Source: Clostridia bacterium
GTDB taxonomy: Bacteria; Bacillota; Clostridia; Oscillospirales; CAG-272
Direction: 5' to 3'
DNA length: 58,663 bases
NCBI GenBank assembly: GCA_017621655.1
Contig: JAGASS010000030.1
Span: 1-58,663, forward strand
Below are positions 51,498-58,663 of the stretch, in pieces. Numbering within the stretch: position 1 is the stretch's first letter; each line of letters starts with the position of its first letter. The notes beneath the pieces are model-generated. The model searched no databases and was not told the origin of the DNA. It saw only the letters and a program-made list of their open reading frames with translations. A program made the position numbers and the translations under genes.

Positions 51498-54467
51498 ATG
51501 AGCAACTTCAAAAAAATCTTTGCTGCGTTGATTGCTTTAGTGCTCGTCGTCGGAATGCTTCCGTTCGGCACTTTGGCAGAAACACACGTCGAAACTCACG
51601 GCTTTACGCTTCCTACTACCGAGGCAGGCGGAGCTGATGAGCCGCTTATTAAGGTCGGTACTATTTCCGACTCTCACGTTGACTATAAGATTCAGGACAA
51701 TCAGCCCTATGTGCGTCAAGCTTTTATCAAGGCAATGGATGTGCTTAAGGCAGAAGGTATCGACGTTCTTCTCGTCGGCGGAGACATGGTTTCCGGTAAC
51801 GAGGACGGTCAGGGAGACAGATACTGGGAAAAGAGCACGTACGACAGAGTTGTAGCCGAATACAAGAAGTACGCATCTGCTGCTTCCAAGACCGGTAAGA
51901 CTCTTTGGGCGCTCGGTAACCACGACTACGAGGTCGGTATGCATAATAACGATGCTAACAGCGAAGGCGCTTACAGCACGTACTACGGCTTCGTTAAGAC
52001 GATGATCGAGACGAACGGTCAGCCGAAGAGCGTTCTTCCGTATGTCGGTTCTACTGAGATCCGTAAGAACGACTGGAGCGGCGCTCACTACGTTATAAAC
52101 GGATTTGATTTCGTACTTATAAACTCCTTCTCGCAGTCTTATTCCGATGCCATTCTTGAGTGGCTTGATAAGACTCTTGCGGGCATCGGCGCAAACAAGA
52201 CCGTATTTGTTATCGGTCACTATCCCCTTAACGATCAGCGCAACGTAACTCGCCCCGACGCTTACGGCATAAAGGGCGCGGCTGCTACTGCGTTCAAGAA
52301 CGTTATGAACAAGTATGATAACGCGATTTATCTTCACGGACATGACCACGGTGAATACAACGGTAACCTGCCGTGGATCAAAACGGATGTATTTGAGAGA
52401 ATTACTCACTATGATGCAAACGGTGCCGTCGTTAACAGCCGTATGGTTGCTCCGTCGTCCTTCATTACCGCATTTATGGGATCGGCGGGTTATTACTACG
52501 TCTCTAAAGGTGGCCTTGGCTCTGCTGACCCCGAGATCATTCAGGCAATGACTATCACAGTATACTCTAACCGCATCGAGTTCAAGATGATAAACTGCGG
52601 TGTTAAAAACGGCGGTTCTCAGGAGCCATTCGTTTATACCGTTTACCGTAATCCTCTTAACAATACCGGCGGAGCTTCCTCCGATATTGAAGAGGTCTAT
52701 ACTCTCGACGGAACTATTACTACCGCTACCGGTTGGACAAAGGGAAATTACGCCCTCTACTACATGGATATGAAGGACGGCGTTCTTAAGAACGACTGGA
52801 AGCAGACTACGAAAGATAGTGGAGAGCTAAACCCTTACATCAATCTTGAAAGCGGAGGACACAACGCAGGAACCTTCGATAAGCGCTCGGACTGCGCGAT
52901 CAGAGTATATCCCGATGACGGAAAAACCGCGGTAATTCAGTTTACCGCGCCGAAGACCGGTATATATAAATACGAGGCGCTCGTTTCCTCGCTCGCAAAG
53001 ACCGGAAGCGGCAGCAGCAAGCAGGTCGTCTACTCCGTTATGAAGGACGGCGTTATATACGATATTACTCAGCCGAAAATGGCTGATTACAATGACGTTC
53101 TTACGGGTACTATAGCACTTGAAAAGGGTGAAAAGCTTCTCTTCCTTGCCGATCAGTACGTAAGGTACTTTAACGGAACGAACGTGAATCCCGATGACCG
53201 CGGCGCAGCGGGCGGATGGATAGCAGGTAGCTACGCTGACCTCAGCGTTGCACTTCTCGGCGGAACTATATCCGATGATAATCTTCCCGGTTATAAGTTT
53301 GATAGCAGTGCTCTCAACTTTACCGAAAACGGCTTCTCCCTTAAGAACGGAAACTTCTCCGTTACCGCTATCGACTATACAAATAAGAAGACTCTTACTA
53401 CCGCATACGGCTCCGGCGCTGCTCTTTACAACGGAAACGTTACGATAGCTAGCAAAAATGCAGACTCCAAGGTCGTATTCGGACCGTTCGGAAGCGGAAA
53501 CTCCGCAAAGAATATCGCATCTGCTATCGCATTTACTGCTCCTGCGGAGGGAACCTACAACCTGACTGCGCTTCTCCTTCACGAAAAGGATTACGATAAG
53601 GCAACAGGCAAGAATTCCTCTATCGTTTACGAGATCCTCGATAAGAATCTTAACGTAGTATTCTCGGGAAGCACCGCTAACCCGTATACCGCTGTAGACG
53701 TTACTAATACGCTTTCAAGAGCCGCTGCAAGCGTTTACCTTAACAAGGGCGAGACTATGTATCTCGTTTTAAGAGCTGCATCCGGAGCAAATGATCTTGC
53801 ATCCGAAGCAATGGGAACTCAGATCCTTTCGCTTGACGTGACCACCGTTTCTCTCGGCTGCGCTCACGAATGGAACTATTCGACCAATAAGTGTAACCTC
53901 TGCGGCACCACTTGTACTCATAAGTACACAAACGGTATGTGCTCCGTTTGCGGCAAGACCTGCACGCACACCTGGAAGAACAGCAAGTGCACCGTTTGCG
54001 GCAAGTCCTGCACGCACAGCTGGAACAACTCTAAGTGTACCGTTTGCGGCAAGTCCTGCACGCATACCTGGAGTAACTCTAAGTGTACTACCTGTGGAAA
54101 GACCTGTACATCTCATACCTATAAGAACGAAAAGTGTAGCGTATGCGGAGCAAAGGAGCCGAAGAATCCCGACGGAATGCTTCCTCCTAACTTCTCGGGT
54201 ACGACAGCTCCCGATAACACTACGCCCCCTGATACCACAGTTCCCGATACTACGGATCCCGATGTGACCAACCCCGATACCACGAAGCCGGATACGACTG
54301 TCCCCGACACTACTGTCCCCGACGTTACCGATCCTATCGACGACGAGCAGGGTAAGGGCGGCGAAAAGGATAATTCCGTGCTTATCGCAGTGCTCATCGG
54401 CGTTGCATACGCTATCGTGATCGCACTCATTCTTATCTTCTTTATACCTAAGAAACCTAAAAAGTAA
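51498..54467 (+). CDS. Exported calcineurin-like metallophosphoesterase 1 with Cys/His repeats
   Basis: A 989-residue surface protein. Signal peptide 1-28 (FGTLAE). The phosphoesterase domain (about 50-380) has D58-S-H60, GGDMVS (D96), GNHD (141-143), GHYPLND and HGHDHG, the complete dinuclear metal set. A large beta-rich part follows (about 400-790). Then come five to six short repeats of about 16 residues of the type CTHTW.NSKCTVCGK (about 795-885), a Thr/Asp/Pro linker, a membrane helix and KKPKK. It would hydrolyse phosphoesters outside the cell; the substrate is unknown. GGAG precedes the ATG. Confidence 0.87.
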   Translation: MSNFKKIFAALIALVLVVGMLPFGTLAETHVETHGFTLPTTEAGGADEPLIKVGTISDSHVDYKIQDNQPYVRQAFIKAMDVLKAEGIDVLLVGGDMVSGNEDGQGDRYWEKSTYDRVVAEYKKYASAASKTGKTLWALGNHDYEVGMHNNDANSEGAYSTYYGFVKTMIETNGQPKSVLPYVGSTEIRKNDWSGAHYVINGFDFVLINSFSQSYSDAILEWLDKTLAGIGANKTVFVIGHYPLNDQRNVTRPDAYGIKGAAATAFKNVMNKYDNAIYLHGHDHGEYNGNLPWIKTDVFERITHYDANGAVVNSRMVAPSSFITAFMGSAGYYYVSKGGLGSADPEIIQAMTITVYSNRIEFKMINCGVKNGGSQEPFVYTVYRNPLNNTGGASSDIEEVYTLDGTITTATGWTKGNYALYYMDMKDGVLKNDWKQTTKDSGELNPYINLESGGHNAGTFDKRSDCAIRVYPDDGKTAVIQFTAPKTGIYKYEALVSSLAKTGSGSSKQVVYSVMKDGVIYDITQPKMADYNDVLTGTIALEKGEKLLFLADQYVRYFNGTNVNPDDRGAAGGWIAGSYADLSVALLGGTISDDNLPGYKFDSSALNFTENGFSLKNGNFSVTAIDYTNKKTLTTAYGSGAALYNGNVTIASKNADSKVVFGPFGSGNSAKNIASAIAFTAPAEGTYNLTALLLHEKDYDKATGKNSSIVYEILDKNLNVVFSGSTANPYTAVDVTNTLSRAAASVYLNKGETMYLVLRAASGANDLASEAMGTQILSLDVTTVSLGCAHEWNYSTNKCNLCGTTCTHKYTNGMCSVCGKTCTHTWKNSKCTVCGKSCTHSWNNSKCTVCGKSCTHTWSNSKCTTCGKTCTSHTYKNEKCSVCGAKEPKNPDGMLPPNFSGTTAPDNTTPPDTTVPDTTDPDVTNPDTTKPDTTVPDTTVPDVTDPIDDEQGKGGEKDNSVLIAVLIGVAYAIVIALILIFFIPKKPKK
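53900..54130 (+). repeat. 48-bp tandem repeats encoding Cys/His modules
   Basis: Consecutive 16-codon units (CTH.W.NSKCTVCGKS) with high DNA likeness, possibly zinc-binding, close to the membrane anchor. Confidence 0.75.
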
Positions 54468-54487
54468 TTATTACTCATAACTAACGT

Positions 54488-54524
54488 CAAATAGGTATTG
54501 TAAGCTTTTTACAATACCTATTTG
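54488..54524. promoter_or_regulatory. Perfect 15-bp inverted repeat between metallophosphoesterase genes
   Basis: CAAATAGGTATTGTA and TACAATACCTATTTG flank a 7-nt loop. AT-rich, no T-run behind it, and lying 22 nt before the next start codon. It may be a weak terminator, an operator or an mRNA stabiliser. Confidence 0.6.
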
Positions 54525-54546
54525 GGTATATAAGTAGGAGAAACTT

Positions 54547-56385
54547 ATGACTATTTTTAAGAAAATTCTTATAGCAATGCTTTCGGTAATGCTTATCGTA
54601 GGAATGATTCCGATGGGCACGCTTGCTGAAAGCTATACCGATTCATATACGGTCACCGTTCCTACCGCAGAGGCGGAAAACGATGACGAGCTTCTTATCA
54701 AGATCGGAACGATCTCCGATTCACATGTAGACTACAATATTCAGAATAAAGAACCCTATATAAGAAATGCGTTTATAACGGCGGTCAACGCGCTTAAGGG
54801 AGAGGATCTTGACATTTTCCTCGTTGGCGGAGATATGACCTCCGATAACCAGGATAAGGGCGGAAAATACCGCTGGGAACACGACGTTTACAGCCGTACG
54901 GTAGCTCAGTATCTTAAGTATTCCTCCCAGGCATCGAAGACCGGCATAACCCTTTGGGCGTGCGGTAACCATGACCAGGAGGTCGGCTTCTATGAAAATA
55001 CCCTCAGCGCAGGTGACTACAACTCCTACGAGGGCTTCATGAATCTGATGTTCGCAACTGCCGGATACCCGCTCTCTCTTTACACAACGCAAGACGATAC
55101 CGGCGGATCCTTGTTCTACGATCATTGGCTCGGCGCGCACTACAATATCAAGGGCTTTGATTTCATTGTGATTAACGGCGGCTATCAGGTGTACTCTGCA
55201 GGCACTCTTAATTGGCTTGACAACACTCTGTCCGAGATCGGCGCAGATAAGACCGTATTCGTTATGGGTCACTATCCGCTTCAGGATAACCGCGGCGTAA
55301 CGAATCCCGGTTCGTACGGTATGACCGGTAATGCGCAGGAATCGTTCAAGAAGGTAATGAACAAGTACGACAACGCTATCTACTTTTACGGACATAACCA
55401 CGGTACCGCTAACGGTAACGTGCCGTGGATCATGTCTGACGTTTTTGAGAGAATTACGCATTACGACGCTAACGGCGCGGTAGTTAATGACAGAAACGTC
55501 GCTCCTTCCTCCTTCATTACCGCATTTATGGGCTCGGCAGGTTATTACGACGGCTCTCTCGGTGAAGCAGATCCCCATATCATTCAGGCAATGACGATCT
55601 CCGTTTATAAAAACAGGATCGAATTTAAGATGATCAACTGCGGCGCGCAGAGCGGCACGCTCAGCGAGCCTGCTGTCTGGACGATCACCCGCGACGTTAA
55701 AAACTCGGGCGCTCTTGAAGAGAGCGGTCCTATCCTCGTTACCGAAGACGTAAACACTGACGTATATTACGGAAGTGCGCTCGGAATCAACAAGTTCAAG
55801 ATGCCTGCAAATATCACGTCGCTTTCCTATGACGGTATCGTAATCGAGGCAGAGGGACTTGAAGGTCTTACCCTCACTGCAAAGCGTCTTGGCTCAGGTG
55901 AAAAGTTCGACGATTGTATGACTAAGCTTTCGGGCGTAGTGAATACCGCCGTACTCTTCGATTGCACTGTGAAAAAATCAACGAGACTGAGAAAAATTGA
56001 AACCCCCGTCAAGGTGACTATGCCTTCGCTCATAAACGAGTTCGGAAGCAAGACGGCAGAAATTGATCTCGCGGTTTACTACTGGAATAACGACGGTAAG
56101 CTCTGCATGACCGACGTTATCAAGAACGATGACGGTACTCTCAGCTTCATTATGACCAATCTCTCGACCTTCGCTCTTTCCGCACGTGCAAACACGGAGG
56201 ATCAGCTTCCCGAGCTGAAGAGCAATAATGACGGTAATAAGGATAAAGATAATAACAGCATTGTTCCGATCATAATCGCAGTTGTTGCGGCTGTAGTCGT
56301 TGTAGCTGTTGTAGTTGTCGTGATCGTCGTTAGTAAAAAAACGAAGGCAAACAAGACCGAAGAGAATAGCGGCAAGCAGGAATAA
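54547..56385 (+). CDS. Exported calcineurin-like metallophosphoesterase 2
   Basis: A 612-residue paralogue of the preceding protein. Signal peptide 1-28 (MGTLAES). The metal motifs match (ISDSHVDY, GGDMTSD, CGNHDQE, GHYPLQD, YGHNHG). It lacks the long beta region and the Cys/His repeats; a ~150-residue beta domain (about 395-550) is followed by an acidic linker, a Val-rich membrane helix and a Lys/Glu tail. Residue order up to ~390 aligns closely with paralogue 1, indicating tandem duplication. Two nt separate it from the DUF4091 gene. GGAG precedes the ATG. Confidence 0.87.
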   Translation: MTIFKKILIAMLSVMLIVGMIPMGTLAESYTDSYTVTVPTAEAENDDELLIKIGTISDSHVDYNIQNKEPYIRNAFITAVNALKGEDLDIFLVGGDMTSDNQDKGGKYRWEHDVYSRTVAQYLKYSSQASKTGITLWACGNHDQEVGFYENTLSAGDYNSYEGFMNLMFATAGYPLSLYTTQDDTGGSLFYDHWLGAHYNIKGFDFIVINGGYQVYSAGTLNWLDNTLSEIGADKTVFVMGHYPLQDNRGVTNPGSYGMTGNAQESFKKVMNKYDNAIYFYGHNHGTANGNVPWIMSDVFERITHYDANGAVVNDRNVAPSSFITAFMGSAGYYDGSLGEADPHIIQAMTISVYKNRIEFKMINCGAQSGTLSEPAVWTITRDVKNSGALEESGPILVTEDVNTDVYYGSALGINKFKMPANITSLSYDGIVIEAEGLEGLTLTAKRLGSGEKFDDCMTKLSGVVNTAVLFDCTVKKSTRLRKIETPVKVTMPSLINEFGSKTAEIDLAVYYWNNDGKLCMTDVIKNDDGTLSFIMTNLSTFALSARANTEDQLPELKSNNDGNKDKDNNSIVPIIIAVVAAVVVVAVVVVVIVVSKKTKANKTEENSGKQE

Positions 56386-56387
56386 TT

Positions 56388-58133
56388 ATGCTTACAAAAG
56401 CAGTTATTACAAACGAGGCATTCCGCCTCGAATATAACTACAAGGATGTTTGTCCGAAGAAAATAAGCTCCGTCGTCATGGCGAGAAACGACCGAGCCGC
56501 CTGTCAGCTGATACTTCAGTCCGATAAGCACTACAGCGTGTCGCTCTCGCGCGGCGACTGGTTTTCCGATTTTGAAAAGGTAGCGGCAGGAAAGGCACTC
56601 AGCGGTCACGACAGATTCCGAATAGCGGTCAATTCGCCGCTTAAGGTCAGCACGCACCATATAGGAATGTTCTTTGACGACGACGAGACGAAAAAGGCGG
56701 ATATTCTGCTTGATCAGGACGTCGTTGAGACCTATGCGAATATGCCTACGTCGGTGTGGGTGGAATTTGAAAGCGGTAAGGACACTCCGGCAGGGGAGTA
56801 CAGTGCCGAAATCAAGGTGTATCACTCTCTTTACGGCGAGGACGAAAAAGAGGTCGCGTCGTTTAACGTGACTGTCAAGGTCTACGGTGTACTTCTTGAC
56901 GACAGCAGAAGCTGGAGATTCCATCTTGACCTCTGGCAGCATCACTGCAACCTCGCGCGTCACAGTGACGTCCGTCTTTGGTCCGACGAGCATTTCGAGC
57001 TTATGAAGCCATACGCGAAGAGCATGGCTGACCTTGGACAGAAGGCAGTTTCGGTATGCGTAAGTGAGATCCCGTGGGGCGGTCAGCTCTGTGAGCTTGA
57101 CCACCGTTACGGCGGAAATTTGTTTGAATACTCCTCCGTTTTCGTTACTAAAAAGCTTGACGGAAGCTTCGAATATGATTTCTCAAAGATGCAGAGGATA
57201 ATCGATACCTATGCTGAGGCAGGTGTTGATAAGGTGATCGAGGTATTCGGTCTTGTAAATCTTTGGGGCGTCAAGGGCTATCCAAGCGGAAAGCCGATCG
57301 ACGAGTACCCCGAGAATATCAAGATCCGTTATCTTGACGAGAGCGACGGCGCTCAGAAGTATCTCCGTCACGGAGAGGATATTGTCGCTTACGTAAAGGC
57401 GCTCGAAAAGTATTTTGTTGATACAAAGCAGATCGACAAGGTGCGTATCGCGGCTGACGAGCCGGCAGACCCCGAGCGTTATAGCAAGAGCTTGGATATG
57501 CTGAAAAGCATTGCTCCGTCGTTCCGTGGCTCCTGTGCTATCAATCACGCAGAGTTTATCGGTCAGTTCCATGAGCGTATCGACGATTTTGTTCCTTACC
57601 TCGGCTGTACCGTTCAGGAGTACGATCGACTTCAGGAATATAAGGCGGCGTATCCGGAAAAGAGATTTTTGTGGTACGTCTGCTGTAACAGAGAAATGAA
57701 GCCGAATACCTTCATTTCGTCTTATCCCATAGAGTCGAGAACGATAGGACTTATGACGTCGTTCTTCGGCTTCGACGGATTTGCGAGATGGGCGTACACG
57801 ATCTGGTCTGAAGACCCGAGAAAGGACGTTCGCCATTCTGCCTTTGAGGCGGGGGATACCTGCTTCGTTTATCTCGGATATAACGGCAAGCCGCTTCTTT
57901 CTCTGCGCTATAAGAATCTTCAGCGCGGAATAGCAGACTACGAGCTTCTTACCCGTTACCGCGAAAAATTTGGCGACGAGGAGGCAGATAAGCTTCTTAA
58001 AAAGGTCCTTATCTTTGATGACATACGCACTTACGTGAATAACGGATGCTGCCGTCATGAGAGCGAGCTTTTCTCGGTCGATTTCGAAGATTACAATGCC
58101 ATAAAAAAAGAGGTCCTTAAGGGACTTGAATAA
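56388..58133 (+). CDS. DUF4091 domain glycosidase-like protein
   Basis: A 581-residue protein without signal peptide. The N-terminal ~170 residues are a beta-sandwich (TSVWVEFESGKDTPAGEYSAEIKV), then a TIM-barrel-like part (WRFHLDLWQHHCNLARHSDV, RIAADEP, LWYVCCN) and the C-terminal DUF4091 segment (GFARWAYTIWSEDPRKDV, then NGKPLLSLRYKNLQRGIADYELL). DUF4091 proteins are found with glycoside hydrolases and are presumed to act on sugars; activity is unproven. It is coupled to metallophosphoesterase 2, which may signal a shared phosphorylated glycan target. Confidence 0.85.
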   Translation: MLTKAVITNEAFRLEYNYKDVCPKKISSVVMARNDRAACQLILQSDKHYSVSLSRGDWFSDFEKVAAGKALSGHDRFRIAVNSPLKVSTHHIGMFFDDDETKKADILLDQDVVETYANMPTSVWVEFESGKDTPAGEYSAEIKVYHSLYGEDEKEVASFNVTVKVYGVLLDDSRSWRFHLDLWQHHCNLARHSDVRLWSDEHFELMKPYAKSMADLGQKAVSVCVSEIPWGGQLCELDHRYGGNLFEYSSVFVTKKLDGSFEYDFSKMQRIIDTYAEAGVDKVIEVFGLVNLWGVKGYPSGKPIDEYPENIKIRYLDESDGAQKYLRHGEDIVAYVKALEKYFVDTKQIDKVRIAADEPADPERYSKSLDMLKSIAPSFRGSCAINHAEFIGQFHERIDDFVPYLGCTVQEYDRLQEYKAAYPEKRFLWYVCCNREMKPNTFISSYPIESRTIGLMTSFFGFDGFARWAYTIWSEDPRKDVRHSAFEAGDTCFVYLGYNGKPLLSLRYKNLQRGIADYELLTRYREKFGDEEADKLLKKVLIFDDIRTYVNNGCCRHESELFSVDFEDYNAIKKEVLKGLE

Positions 58134-58135
58134 TT

Positions 58136-58163
58136 AAAGCACCCCGAAGGGGGTGCTTTTCAT
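58136..58163 (+). terminator. Intrinsic terminator
   Basis: AAAGCACCCC-GAAG-GGGGTGCTTTT, just past the DUF4091 gene. Confidence 0.88.
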
Positions 58164-58261
58164 TTTCTCAAAGTATGCTTTGATCGCTTTGCGTATTTGC
58201 TTGCGCATTTTAATGTGTTTGAGCGAAAAATAGCGAAAAAATGTCAAATTGCGCACCTTTA

Positions 58262-58290
58262 TTGACAATTTTGCTTAACTATATTATAAT
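58262..58290 (+). promoter_or_regulatory. Promoter of metallophosphoesterase 3
   Basis: Consensus TTGACA (58262-58267), 17-bp spacer, TATAAT (58285-58290). Confidence 0.85.
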
Positions 58291-58330
58291 AAATATAGTT
58301 ATAATTATATTTAACAATAGGAGAAATCTT

Positions 58331-58663
58331 ATGAGCAAACGAATCTTGGCGGCGCTTTTCTCAATCGTGCTCGTGATCGGTATGATACCGTTCGGCACGT
58401 TTGCAGAAAAAGTGTCAGAACACACTTATACCGTTCCGACGGTAGGCGCATCGGCATCGTCCGATAAGCCGCTTATAACTGTCGGTACGATCGCTGACGG
58501 TCACGTTGACTACGGTCTTCAAAATTCTGATCCGTATTTACGCTCGTCGTATATCAAGGCGATGAACGCACTCAAGGCAGAGGGCGTTGATATTATTCTC
58601 GACGGCGGAGATATGGTCTCCGACAACGAGGACCAGCAGAAGGTCGACTTCCGTTGGGAAAAG
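58331..58663 (+). CDS. Exported calcineurin-like metallophosphoesterase 3, 3' partial
   Basis: The first 111 residues of a third paralogue; the frame runs off the window end. Signal peptide 1-28 (FGTFAE), then LITVGTIADGHVDYGLQNSDPYL and DGGDMVSDNE, matching the first two metal motifs of the neighbours, though Ser in DSH is replaced by Gly (DGH). AGGAG precedes the ATG. It has its own strong promoter, so the array is not one operon. Confidence 0.85.
   Translation, partial: MSKRILAALFSIVLVIGMIPFGTFAEKVSEHTYTVPTVGASASSDKPLITVGTIADGHVDYGLQNSDPYLRSSYIKAMNALKAEGVDIILDGGDMVSDNEDQQKVDFRWEK

Noticed and set aside
51371..51637. 88-codon frame ahead of metallophosphoesterase 1
   Set aside because: Starts in the terminator, crosses the promoter and overlaps the real gene in another frame without a ribosome site.

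Overview
The window comes from a low-to-mid GC Gram-positive anaerobe, most likely an uncultured gut member of the Clostridia (Oscillospirales/Christensenellales-like). The grounds are the strong AGGAGG ribosome sites, TTGACA-17-TATAAT promoters, a group-B-type [FeFe]-hydrogenase, BspA-type leucine-rich surface proteins, and the dispersed GC-rich intergenic palindromes common in such genomes. The taxonomy is inferred from gene content only.

Layout. 1-1509: 3' part of a BspA-like surface protein. 1613-9583: rpsT facing away from rpoB-rpoC. 9584-10404: a gene-free tract of dispersed repeats ending in a structured leader RNA. 10405-16282: YD-repeat-like lipoprotein, 5'-nucleotidase lipoprotein, and the TldD/TldE protease pair. 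16372-20849: DUF559 nuclease inside repeats, Gfo/Idh/MocA oxidoreductase, tandem-OB-like exported protein, and a thioredoxin plus FTR-like operon. 20910-27725: TepA-type ClpP, PduL, phosphohexomutase, a three-gene minus-strand operon (aconitase-like hydratase, sugar isomerase, fRMsr), and SecG. 27980-36782: TcdA, a GNAT fusion, twin lipoproteins, a CNNM/CorC transporter with an attenuator-bearing leader, a zinc-ribbon membrane protein, and a LysR regulator with a hydrogenase. 36961-39602: second copy of the structured leader, then a small hypothetical gene and a BspA-like protein. 39874-48298: tandem GH106-like glycosidases divergent from a TrpXYZ-type ABC transporter. 48356-58663: peptidoglycan amidase, sugar isomerase/oxidoreductase pair, and an array of exported metallophosphoesterases with a DUF4091 protein.

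The most notable signal is a pair of homologous RNA elements of about 200 nt (10181-10384 and 37003-37203). They share almost the same promoter. Each has a closing helix of 12 bp, a loop-to-3'-linker pseudoknot and a UUCG-capped terminator just before a gene start. The paired sequences differ between the copies while pairing is kept. Each can also form an antiterminator in the same register. They look like an undescribed attenuator or riboswitch-like class ahead of exported-protein genes. A second candidate control device is the CNNM leader: a 46-codon frame with a strong intrinsic terminator inside it, overlapping the transporter start.

Much of the window encodes exported proteins built to one plan: signal peptide, functional domain, optional Cys/His modules, a Thr/Pro/Asp linker, one membrane helix and a short Lys tail. 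The cytoplasmic GH106-like enzymes, sugar isomerases, Gfo/Idh enzymes, phosphohexomutase, PduL and hydrogenase fit a fermentative glycan and sugar degrader.
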